Source: Hyparrhenia diplandra (taxonomy: Eukaryota; Streptophyta; Magnoliopsida; Poales; Poaceae). From it: a stretch of DNA of 64,000 nucleotides. Below, in pieces: positions 11,497-21,271 of this stretch. The position numbers were made by a program, and so were the translations under genes. The first letter of the stretch is position 1; every line of letters begins with the position of its first letter. The notes under the pieces are model-generated. The model was given only the letters and a program-made list of their open reading frames with translations. It did not search any database and had not been told where the DNA came from. Where the stretch lies: assembly GCA_015847255.1 (NCBI GenBank), contig JADLZK010008245.1, positions 186,001-250,000 on the forward strand. The letters run 5' to 3'.

Positions 11497-11590
11497 AACA
11501 GAATCCTTAATTTTGCAGGGTCTGAGACAACGTTGTTAAGTAGATTCCAAAGAAGCAAGCTGCCTCACAAACTCCAAAAGCGCCATCCTC
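11493..11590 (-). repeat. Leader copy 2 (shared with the MYB leader at 592-686)
   Basis: Near-identical to the MYB leader. The homology ends at the relic's start codon and extends upstream to about 11590. Confidence 0.85.
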
Positions 11591-11639
11591 GTGAACACCG
11601 CAGCGATCGGGCCGCTCGCTGCAGGACTGCTGGCCGCTC

Positions 11640-13110
11640 CCTGTATTTTTAATATATAAAGTGTGTCTATATTAATTAAAGACAACAAAGCAGTACAAAT
11701 ACAAGAACACAAAGAAAATACGGTGGACAGCTGTCCAACCCTAAGGACATGAGATCGCGTACTCGGCGTTGGTTTGGGACTTGGGTCAGTACCAGGTGTG
11801 GGCTGACCCCCTCCCGGAATTTGTAATGAACTTGATGGCTCGCGATTTGGCTGACCACCCTTTCGTTAATGCAAGCCAGTGAGGCTATTTGCAGGATAAA
11901 AAAAACCCTAACGACATCAAGAAAAACTAAAATTACAAACTAGTCATTGGACCCACTTCGCACAAAAGCCACTAGAAGTCGAAGAACGCGACTCCAAATG
12001 TTGCCGTCAAAACCGAGGCCGAAAGAAGCTCCACCGCACGCCGATGACTTTGAGGTGGACCGCCGTAGATGCTCATACGCTCAGACGAGCAAAAGTTGTT
12101 GTTGAACGCCCATTGGTCAGGTCCACACACCCGAGCTCCGTCGACCTTGCATGCAAACTCGCCGTCGACGACCACCGCCGCTACACTGTCGCCGACCGAC
12201 TCCAAAACACGGGCTCTAGACGTGCAGACCCTCCTCCATGGGCTTGTCGCCGATGCCGGAGCGGTGCGACGAGCCGGCGACGGGATGGGGACGAACCCAA
12301 GAGACCTTATTCCATTGTGACGCCGACGCCACTTGGACACGAGACCCTAGACAGGTTAGGACCTATTCTACTATCTGCACCCCCAGACGATGACCCTTAG
12401 GCCATATGAGGCGGAGGAGATTGGCTCCGCCGGCAAGGACGCACTCTTCCCTTTTTGCCTCTCTCAACACCCTAGATTGGTGGCGACTCTCCTGTAGTGT
12501 ACTTGATGTTTTTTCGTACACCTTTTTAAAAACTATTTCCAAAAGTGATACTTTTCTTTTCAAGTCTAACCCTGCTGACTGTGCCACCCCAACATAGCCA
12601 CGCCATGCATGGCGGCACGATACATGTGGTTGCCCCTGCCACACCGCCAGCCCTAGAGGGCCACTACTGCGCCAAGGTCCATTGTGCGGCAGGCCCATGT
12701 ACCGGGCTGCGGACTTCACTTCTCCTTCTCTTGTTTTCGTTTACATTCTGTTCTTCTCTTTCTCTCTTGCCCACCGTCGCCCCTCGACCAAGCGCCGCCA
12801 CCGTGCCGCCGTCCGCCCTCCCGCCACCTTCCCACCGCCCCGAGCCGGCATCGCCCTCGCACTTTGCATTCCTGCCCCTTCCCGCCTAATAGTGCTCGCC
12901 CGGCCGACCACCCCAACTTGACCGCCCGCCACCCCAACCTAGTGCCACACCCCGACCATTGGGCGTGCTCGTTGGCGTTCGTGGCTGTCTGTGCCGTCAT
13001 TGGGGAGGCACGACGCCCCTCCCCACGGTGCCCCGGGCCGCCACCCATAGCGAACTGTGCCCACGCCGACATCTCTGCCACGCCGTTTGCATCGTTGTCA
13101 AGGTATTCCC
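11640..13110. other. Unassigned sequence, GC-rich from ~12000
   Basis: 11640-11990 is AT-rich. 12000-12400 and 12600-13090 are GC-rich and proline/arginine-rich in every frame, without a recognisable domain. They may be parts of old transposable elements; no ends were identified. Confidence 0.35.
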
Positions 13111-13114
13111 TAGT

Positions 13115-13275
13115 CCCATAGTCTAGTTGGTAAGTTATATTTAGTATAGTTAGTTTAGGTAGTAGGGTTAGTTTTAGTTTAGTTAGTTCATTTAGAGAGT
13201 TAGTAGGGTTAGTTTGTTTAGTTAGTATAGTTTCGTTAATATAGTAGGGTAAGTATAGTTAGTTTAATTAGTGGG
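13115..13275 (+). repeat. Degenerate GTTAGTTTAG-type simple repeat
   Basis: A ~160-base stretch built from irregular runs of TAGTT, TTTAG and GTAGGG units. It is not a clean microsatellite and not a true TTTAGGG telomere array. Confidence 0.6.
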
Positions 13276-13289
13276 GTTTAGGGTCATGT

Positions 13290-13670
13290 ATTATTATGGA
13301 CACTAGGTTCGGCGATTTGGATGAAATGATGGAGTTTGGCTCAAACATTTTTGTAGATGAATTGTTGTGTCTGAGTTTCGTATGGAGGAGGTGTTAGGAA
13401 AGAAGATGGTATGTTTGCGGATATGGAAAAATGGAATGGTTTGATGATCTCCCTAGCTTCAACGACCATTGCGCCCGTTTGAATGCGAAATTTGGCGGTG
13501 ATATCACAGTGAAAGGTAGGTTTGATAGCGGGAAGACTAGGGCACGGTATATCTGGTGCCATTACTGGACCATTGGTCCCGCTACAATAGGGTGCTCCAA
13601 GGTTTGAATGTGCCCATGGGCCGATGTGGTGGTGGAAAACAGGTGCATGGTTCAGGTGACGAGGACTCTT
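13290..13670 (+). pseudogene. MULE/FAR1-like N-terminal coding remnant
   Basis: Broken frames give FGDLDEMMEFGSN, WFDDLPSFNDHCARLNAKFG, VKGRFDSGKTRARYI and a Gly-rich/acidic end (GSGDEDSL). This style is seen in N-terminal parts of grass MULE-type proteins. It stops at the LTR fragment at 13671; the transposase continues at ~14176, so both may be one gene split by the LTR piece. Family assignment of this part is tentative. Confidence 0.35.
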
Positions 13671-14165
13671 TGAAAGGTCCTAGATGGCTAGAGGGGGTGA
13701 ATAGCCTATTAAAATTTCTACAAATGCACTAGAGCAACTTTGTTAGAACAACAAATGACGTAATTGTGGTAGCTCTAGCTCTAAGGTCATGCAAGCCACC
13801 TATTTGCACAATCTAGTTGCTATTATCTCCATTTCACAAAATGATCAAGATATAAGCTATTAAACTAAAGAAGCAACTAGCACAACTAATTTATCAACTA
13901 TGAAGCTACACAAGATATATTGACAAGAAGATCAATATACATACACAAGCTATCTCAAGCAAAATATGAATATGAAATGTAATTTCAAGAGGAGATTGAT
14001 TGTTCTACTGACTTGTAGATAATGAACCAATCACCAAAGGAGATATACAATCACAATAAACAATATGAAGCCAATCACCAATGGAGACAATGAACAAGTC
14101 GATTTGGTCATCTGAAGTTCACTTTTGCACCGACATGCTAGTCTCCGGTTGTGTTGACCAACACC
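13671..14165 (-). mobile_element. LTR fragment, same family as the solo LTR at 19259-21075, opposite orientation
   Basis: Starts TGAAAGGTCCTAGATGGC and AGAGGGGGTGAATAGCC. For ~490 bases it is a diverged match to the reverse complement of the last ~500 bases of the solo LTR, including CTAGTCTCCG...GTTGTG near its inner end. The outer end is intact (TG), the inner end is lost, and no matching target duplication is visible. Confidence 0.6.
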
Positions 14166-14175
14166 CCGATGGTCC

Positions 14176-16340
14176 TTGGGAAAGGCTGCTCCCTTGCTAG
14201 AGTATAATGACATTGTTAGCAAGTTGTTTGCTAGTGAAGAAGAAGGATTTGAGTTCTATAACAGCTATGATTATGGCAAAGGATTTAGTGTGGGGAGAAG
14301 CTATTGTGAGTGGGACAACGGTCATAATGAGATGACACATCGGAAGTTCATTTGTAGTCGTGAAGGTTTCCGTGAAGAGAAGCACCGGAAGAGGGAGATT
14401 AAGAAGCGAAGCCGCGTAAGCTTACCCGTGTTGGATGCCCCGCTAATTTTGTGATTGCAATAGATCAAAACTTAAGGCATTGGTTTGTGAAGGACTTCAT
14501 CGATGAACACAACCATCCGATGGCGCCATCGGATCTTACTTGTTTGCTGCGTTCACATAGAAGAATCGATGATGAGCGTAAAGTCGAGATTGTGGAGATG
14601 GAGATTGCTGGGATACGCAAGCACCAGATAATGGATATTTTGGAAATGCAGTACGGTGGGTATGATAATATTGGGTTTACAACAAGAGACTTGTATAATT
14701 TCTGCCATCGCTATAAGGTAGAGACAATTACTGCTGGTGACATTCCAACGGTCATCGGTACCTAACGGATGAATAAAGCAAAGATACCGATTACTTTTTC
14801 AAGTACATGGTCGATGGGGAAGGGCGCTGAAGGGACTTTTCTCGGTGTGACGATCAATGTTTTCTTGATCACGAAGCATTTGGTGATGTCATTGTATTCG
14901 ATAGCACCTACAAAACTAATCGGTACAACATACCCCTTGTTCCTTTTGTTGGGGTGAATCACCATCGAAGCACGATTATTTTTGGATGTGGAATTATTTT
15001 CGTGAGCACACCGAGTCATATGTGTGGCTGCTGAATACTTTTAAGAGGCCATGATTCAGAAACATCCAGTCTCGGTGATCACCGATGGGGACCTTGCTAT
15101 GAAGAAAGCAATCGGCCTGGTGTGGCCGAATTCATCGCATAGGCTCTGCTCATGGCATATTGAGCTCAACATTGTGCGTAATGTTAAGGATGATAAAGTC
15201 AAGGATAAGATCAGGACTTTCCTTTATGATATTTGCTCCGTAGAAGAGATTGAGTTGAAGTGGCTGCAATTTTTGGATGAGGAAAAGGTTAGAAATAAGG
15301 ACTCATGGTTGTATCAGATGTATGATGTGAGGAAACTCTGGTGTGCTGCTTATCATGTTGGTATGTGCTACCTAAGACCGAGGAGCAACCAATGCATCGA
15401 GAGCCTAAACTCTAGGCTCCATATGTGTCTAGATCGTAAAATGACACTGATTGACATGGTGCGGCACGTGGATCACTGTCTTTCACGGGTGCGCAATAAT
15501 GAGGCATAGCTAGACATCGATGCATTGCAGTCTAATGCATGCACAAAACTAGATGCTTCAACTATTGAGATAGAAGCCGCGCAACGGTTCACTCCAACAG
15601 TTTTTTCCATGATGCAGTACAACATAAAAGCCGTCAACAAGTGTCATTCGATTGAGGTACTATATGGCGATAATATGGTCGAGTATATGGTTGGCAGGAA
15701 GGATAAGGAAGGAATCATTTACTATGTGAAATGTGAATTTAGTGACGAAGGAAGGCTGAAGGGGATTTCTTGCACTTGTGGTAGGTTACAATCCATTGGA
15801 ACCCCGTGCTCACACATCTTCTTTGTATTGGACGATCTGAAAGAAGACAAGCTTCCAGACTGTTGTGTTTTGCAAAGGTATACAATGGGGGCGAAGAGTG
15901 CATTTCCTATGAAAAGGAAGAGCTCCATGTATGAATATTCCAATAAGGTTGAGAGGTTCTGTGACCTTCGCAATGTCGGTCAAGCTGCAGCCTTCGCAAC
16001 ATCTCATTCACTTGAATCATATCAGCGACTGAAACACGTTCTGCATGAAGCTGCTAAGGACCCGCCAAATGGAGGAGATAACACAGGCAAGAGGTATGGA
16101 CCAGAGGTGGCACAAGCCCCGAATGTTGATTGCGTAGCGTTCAGTAATGTGCTGGACCCCATGCCTGTGCCTGGAAGAGGGGCTCCGAAGAAAAATTCAA
16201 ACTCAGATTCAACGAGATCTACGGTCAAATGTAGCCTATGTAAGGATGAGGGTCACAATCTTCGAACATGCTCCATGCGAGAAGAGGTAGTCCATCAAAG
16301 CTACAAACTTCATGTATGTGAGGCATGCGTAGTTTATTAG
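14176..16340 (+). pseudogene. FAR1/FHY3-like (MULE-derived) transposase, inactivated
   Basis: Domains in order: a FAR1 DNA-binding zinc-cluster region (FASEEEGFEFYNSYDYGKGF, KFICSREGFR, DEHNHPM); the MULE transposase core with candidate DDE residues in VFDSTYKTNRYN (~14896), TDGDLAMKKAI (~15076) and CIESLNSRLH (~15393); a SWIM finger CTCGRLQSIGTPCSH (~15770-15815); and a C-terminal zinc knuckle CSLCKDEGHNLRTC (~16230). FAR1-type proteins are light-signalling transcription factors; related proteins move Mutator elements. Breaks include a frame change at ~14450, stops at ~14783 (CAA to TAA type) and ~14826 (TGA), loss of frame near 15000-15050, and TAG at 15507 in place of Glu. The LTR fragment abuts its 5' end. 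Confidence 0.85.
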
Positions 16341-16508
16341 TTTTGATTGATGTTCGTCCTTTTTCATTTGTAGGAATCCAAGCTCCCTGAAGATGTGATG
16401 GATATGTGATGAAGCTGCTACTTGGTCATGTCATGATATGTTCCTGGTAATATGTTCGGTTCTGGGAGCTGTATAGGCATATGTTTCAGTAATATGTGAT
16501 GATCCATA

Positions 16509-16551
16509 GCTCATGGCATATTGAGCTCAACTATATATGATCTTTGCTCCT
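16509..16551 (+). repeat. Short duplicate of part of the transposase coding sequence
   Basis: GCTCATGGCATATTGAGCTC and the following bases repeat 15150-15172 of the transposase. The copy then continues ATATGATCTTTGCTCC, matching TATGATATTTGCTCC about 70 bases further on in the coding region. It is a deleted copy placed downstream of the gene. Confidence 0.7.
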
Positions 16552-16560
16552 GTATACATG

Positions 16561-16918
16561 ATCTTGCACATGCATGAGGAGATGGGCTTCAGCCTGTTCG
16601 ACGACTAGAGCTGTTGTTATTTGTGGTTTTGCATGGCAGATTGGAGTTACTTCTCTTGTGTTCATGCCATATATTTATAATTCTCTCTTCATTCAAGCTC
16701 AAGAACTTAATGTGCACTTTGTTTATTCTTGCACATGCTTATATAATCTTGCACATGCACGAGGAGATGGGCTTCAGCTTCTTCGACGACTAGAGCTGCC
16801 GTTTTTTTGTGGTTTTGAATGGCAGATTGGAGTTACTTCCCTTGTGTTCATGCCATATCTTTATAATTCTCTCTTCATTCAAGCTCAAGAACTTAATGTG
16901 CACTTTGTTTATTCTGTG
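16561..16918 (+). repeat. Two-unit tandem duplication, period 185
   Basis: Unit 1 begins at 16561 and unit 2 at 16746; both start ATCTTGCACATGCA and end near CACTTTGTTTATTC. Identity is high with scattered substitutions. The interior contains GGAGATGGGCTTCAGC and GAGTTACTTC.CTTGTGTTC. Confidence 0.85.
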
Positions 16919-16989
16919 TAGGTCCTTTTGTCCAGACTAAATTTCTTTGGCTCAAAATGAGGGGTTAAAAAGTTATAGAGATACTGCAG

Positions 16990-17488
16990 AAGCTGTTATT
17001 TGTGGTCTGATTCCAGAATGACAGGATCAGTGAGAACTCAGGCATTTCTTTCTTGCTCAGTATGTTGACGTTTAAGAACTCAGGTACAGCCGTACATACT
17101 CAGTCTAGTGTTATCAATTCTCTTTTCCCAGCATTTCTTTGGACTGAAATGGCACTCTTGCTCAGCAGCTACTTGGCTGAAATATATAAAGCATGGAGCT
17201 ACTTGTTTAGTAATTTAGTGATCTTCTTGCTAAATTTTTATTACCATGTTTTTTTCATATTTTGCAAGCAAATGATATGTGATACATACTTGTGCTAAAT
17301 GATACCAAAATCTAGTGGGCTGGATTTAATATTGGGAAACATGGATTGGGATCTTGTTACATTTGAAATTCATTTTGCAATCAGATGTAGTTGGATAAGT
17401 ACATTAAATGTGACAGGTAGCTGTTATTCTGTTCAGGTCCTTTCATTCAAGCTGTTATTTGTGGTCTAATTCCAGAATGACAGGATCT
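16990..17488 (+). repeat. Direct repeat pair 458 bases apart
   Basis: AGCTGTTATTTGTGGTCTGA plus TTCCAGAATGACAGGATC at ~16991-17029 recurs at ~17449-17487 with one change. It is part of the reiterated 3' side of the transposase locus. Confidence 0.7.
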
Positions 17489-17939
17489 ATATATGAGAAG
17501 AGCTTGTTTGGCCTTCGTTCAGATGGATGGCATGCAGCAGGAGTTTATGCTCACATTTCTTAAAACGATGGTGCAGCGCCTGCAGCTGTAATTTTTACTG
17601 TGTGCTCCTATCTAGTTTGCTGTTGTACCTTTCAGACAATGACTATGAGTAATGTATTGAGTAGGAGGTATTTCATTTGTTGATTGATTACGTGATGAGG
17701 TAGTTCAGCAAACTTTGTACCAATGAATTGTAGCGCCCCTCAACTGAAATGTGCCCCGAACATGTGGACTCACAATTAGAGATGAATTGCACGTATTTGT
17801 GTGGTTTTTGCGGCTATTCACTTCATTGTAAAAACTGTGAAAATAATATAGTTGCTGGTGATGGCTCCCAGCTCCCGATGTATGATTTGTAGCATGTGTT
17901 TCTTTTTTTTGTTGCTGGTGAAAAGTGGCATGGTGCACG

Positions 17940-18043
17940 CCTCTACGGTGAAGCTTCTTCATGTTCTATTGATGGGCACTCTTCCATTCCAAGGAAACTC
18001 AGTCGAAGCTATCTTTGATGCTATAAAGAGTGCCGAGTTTTGA
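17940..18043 (+). pseudogene. Protein-kinase C-lobe fragment (CDPK-related type)
   Basis: One frame reads VKLLHVLLMGTLPFQGNS then VEAIFDAIKSAEF. This fits subdomains IX-X of CDPK/PEPRK-related kinases (LL..LL.G.LPF.G.....F.AI). No other kinase motif flanks it, so it looks like a captured exon fragment downstream of the transposase. Identification rests on ~32 residues. Confidence 0.4.
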
Positions 18044-18059
18044 ACTTCAATCTGATGCA

Positions 18060-18699
18060 GTCGCACACACACTTGTTGCGGGTGCGGTGCGGTGGTGCCG
18101 GAGCCGGACGGGCGCCTGCATCGCCGTGGACACCGGGCAGCTCGGACCAAATGCCAGCTTGACGCGTTCCCGGGGCCAGAGGATGCTCTACGCCTCCAAG
18201 ACAGGAGCAGTAGAGTAATGTGAGCTAGAGCAGCTAGCCTGGAGAGGTTCTCAAGAACGTCAGTCTGGAGGACTTTTGATCACCAGTCGCTTACATCAGT
18301 CTTCAGCTAACCGGTCTCAATGACCTTAACAACATACTGTTGTGACGACAGCCTACAGAAGTTCCGTTCAGGATTTCTGGAGCAATGTAGGCTGATCAAC
18401 TACTTGCTAGTATGGTTCCCAGCTTCGCCTTGGCACCCTGGCTCCTCTCAGTGAGGTCCGCTTGGGCACACCCACGTCGGGCTCTGCAACAAACCTGCTC
18501 CGCTGCGGGATGTATCGCCACTAAGGTCTGGACTGCCGCCAGCCAGGCTCCACAGATTGAGCTTCAGCATGGTGATTCCAGGGGCCGCTGCTCGGGCATG
18601 GCATGTTCCTGAGGCAGAGTCTAAACATGGGACAAGGGGCTTGGCCGGCGAGCACTCAAGCTGGAGAACATAGCACCAAGCCTAATTGTTACTGGTTAA
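18060..18699. other. No gene recognised
   Basis: Mixed-composition sequence with no coherent coding frame. Some of it is GC-rich exon-like DNA (18070-18200, 18420-18600) that was not identified. Confidence 0.35.
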
Positions 18700-18759
18700 G
18701 TTGTTTGGCAAAATGCAAAAAAAAAAAAAAAAAAAAAAAAAAAGTTGTTTGGCAAAATG
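18700..18759 (+). mobile_element. Tail-only retroposon insertion (poly(A) with target duplication)
   Basis: GTTGTTTGGCAAAATG occurs at 18700-18715 and again at 18744-18759. Between the copies is only C plus 27 A. The structure equals a LINE-mediated insertion reduced to its tail. Confidence 0.75.
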
Positions 18760-19245
18760 AGTCAACGTGAATCAACACTGATCCAAGTTATGAGCTTTAA
18801 AAAAAAAATACTTATTAAAACACGGTAGGAGTCCATTCCCAAGACCTCAACAATAGAACACAAGAATTAAGCCCTGTCAAGTGTCAATCATGCTTCATGT
18901 CGGGAGGAGCCAACAGGATGAAACCACAAGTATTGTGGCTGCTCTGAAACAAGAAGGCACTGTAAAGTGAAATCACACAAAACACCCAGCTGCAATGTCT
19001 CGCTTAGAAGCTACAAAGTACTTATCTGACAGACAAAAGTCAATCAATTCTCCTTACATGGAGACTTCTGTTTTCAGAGATATAAGGAAACTTGAACCTA
19101 ACTTTATGAAAAGACATAACACACTGAGTCTAATTTCGAACCAAATATAATGCAACCTAACAAGTTGTAACCACACATAATTCAACCAGGCAAGCTTCTT
19201 AAATGCCATCAGTACTATCCCATGTACTATGGACAACACAGATCT
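18760..19245 (-). other. Probable 3' UTR/flank of the coiled-coil gene
   Basis: Lies directly after the reconstructed stop codon and has no coding frame of its own. Assignment follows from the LTR excision reading. Confidence 0.4.
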
Positions 19246-19984
19246 TCATGGGGACATATGAAGATCTCTAGTTTGGTTTTGGCTAATTAGTGACATCCTA
19301 GGACTAATCTCTCTACGTTAAGTGTTTGATTAGTTGGAGATTGGTCAAACCAAGTGTGGTGCACGGTGGTCATGGTGGATGGATCGCGGTGATCCAAAAG
19401 ATGATCAAGTGCTCAACTCGGAGTGGTTCGAGGATCAAAATGGGCTCAAGGCAAAGGTATATCCATAGGGCCATTTTGATTTTGCACTCAAGACACCATA
19501 GAGGGTGTGAGTGATTTAGGATCGATAAGGCATGCTATAAAGAGGGGAAAACCTCGGGAACATCGATCCCCATGTGCCTCTAGGTTCAAAATTCATATGC
19601 ATGCATTCGAACCTAGAGAGTTAACCCGTCCTTCGAAATTGATTGTGAAAATGCTAACACATAAGCACATGGTGATGTACACGTGGTGGTGTTGGCACAT
19701 TTGCGAAGGCGGTGATGGTTGCAGGGTTGAGATGGGTTTGGGTATCGCAAGCTCGGCGGGATTCGGCACTTTTGAGAAAATGAAACGCCTATTTTCTATT
19801 GCGTCGAATGCAAGTTGGTGATGTAATGCTAATCCTTGTGCTCAAGTTGGTATACTTGTTGGGTTGCATGTCGGGTTTAAGGCGACGGAGAAATGACGAC
19901 ATTTCGTAGAGGGCGGTGACCCTCGACCGAAGCATTCGGTCAGGCGGCGTCAAATCGATTCAAAGTAAAGGTCGAAATCATCGG

Positions 19985-20125
19985 TTTGGCCGACCGGAGA
20001 CCGGACGCTCCGACCGGACGATGGGAGTTGGCTGCCAGCTCATGGGCCTGATCGCTTGTCTTATCTGACCGGACCCGTGACCGGAGCGTCCGGTCACCCT
20101 TGACCGGAGCGTCCGGTCACCTCGT
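19985..20125 (+). repeat. Reiterated CCGGACGCTCCGG / CCGGAGCGTCCGG motifs in the LTR
   Basis: At least four short, mutually complementary motifs (GACCGGACGCTCCG, GACCGGAGCGTCCGGTCA twice) lie in ~140 bases. They can pair with each other. Confidence 0.75.
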
Positions 20126-20176
20126 AGAAACTGAGTTTTCCTCCCCAACTCGTGGGCTACTATTTGATTGGAGGCA

Positions 20177-20184
20177 TATAAATA
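20177..20184 (+). promoter_or_regulatory. TATA box of the solo LTR
   Basis: TATAAATA sits ~25 bases before a pyrimidine-rich tract. It would start plus-strand transcripts running out of the LTR at 21075 into the inverted repeat. Confidence 0.5.
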
Positions 20185-20202
20185 GTTGGTTGGTTGGCTC
20201 AT

Positions 20203-20222
20203 GCTCTCTCTCTCTCTCTCTT
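20203..20222 (+). repeat. (CT)n microsatellite
   Basis: About nine CT units within the LTR. Confidence 0.8.
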
Positions 20223-21271
20223 GGTCATTTGAATCATTTCTAACACCCTTTGAGCTGAGCAAACATCTCCCCACTCTCCTCTCTTGCTTGTGAGCACATT
20301 CTTGAGAGATTGGATGAGAATCAAGTGCATTGCTTTGAGTGTTTGCATTTAGAGGCACTTGAGGGTCGTCATTGCCGGTGGATTTCTTGTTGCTCTTAGA
20401 GAGCACTACTCCTAGCCGGCTTGGCGTTTGGTGGAGGCGTTGGCAAGAGTTGGAGATTGTTCTTGGCCACGTCTGATTGATTTATGAAGAGGACCGTGCA
20501 TCCTCGTCGGGATGACAAATTACAAATAATGCATTGCTCGTGTCTTGGGTACCTCTCATTTGCTTTGGGTGCAAGTTGCCTAAAGGCACTTGGCTAGGAG
20601 TGAGCTCCACCTTGCCCCACACGTGAGACGGTCGGCACAACGGAGACTAGCTTGAGTGTGCTCAAGTGAACTTCGGGTTAAATCTTGTGTCTCTCCATTG
20701 TGTGATTATTGTCTCTTGGTGATTGGCTTCATATTAATTATCTCATTGTATCATCCTTGGTGATTGGATTGACTAGCCTCGACAAGTTGGTATAATCCTT
20801 CTACACTCTTGCATTACTTTGTTATACCTTGTGCTTGTGTAGTGTTGCTTAGGTTGCTAGAGTTATTAGCTTGTTCACTTAGTTGTAAAGTAGTGACATA
20901 GCTTCTTGTGTGAATTAGAGACAATAGCAACTAGAATTGTTAGTATGAGGCTTGCCGACAAGTAGAGCTAGTGCAACCACGGTTATCGCTTTGTTATTAT
21001 CTAACACGTTGTTCTAGTGATTTGTAGAAATTTTTATTAGGCTATTCACCCCCTTTAGCCTTTTAGGACCTTTCAACATATCGTCGTGTTCTTCTCCGTC
21101 ATCGTAGTACTCCATGTCGCCATGTCCTGCATTAAGTTGTTCACATGTTATTATAACATCAATAGTTATATCAAGAAGATTATTTGTGAAGACAAACCAA
21201 TACAACTCTTCTTGTCCATCAATCTTTTTTAACCAAGTTGATGGCTCACTCCCACGAACAAGATTGAGGTA

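Larger units (their letters stand above)
19259..21075 (+). mobile_element. Solo LTR (~1.82 kb) with ACATA target duplications
   Basis: Begins TGAAGATC and ends GGACCTTTCA, flanked on both sides by ACATA (19254-19258 and 21076-21080). No internal region or second LTR follows. It contains a TATAAATA box, a CT microsatellite, and motifs of the GACCGGAGCGTCCGGTCA kind. Removing it and one ACATA restores a continuous minus-strand gene end. A diverged reversed copy of its last ~500 bases is at 13671-14165. Probably a former LTR retrotransposon reduced by LTR-LTR recombination; the superfamily is not evident. Confidence 0.85.

Noticed and set aside
13115..13275. Interstitial telomere array
   Set aside because: Units are irregular GTTAG/TTTAG mixtures with almost no intact TTTAGGG.
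13671..21075. A single 7.4 kb Mutator-like element with ~500-base terminal inverted repeats around the FAR1-like transposase
   Set aside because: The right 'arm' is part of a 1.8 kb solo LTR with its own perfect ACATA duplication, and the left arm is a diverged reversed piece of the same LTR family. The outer flanks show no shared 9-base duplication.
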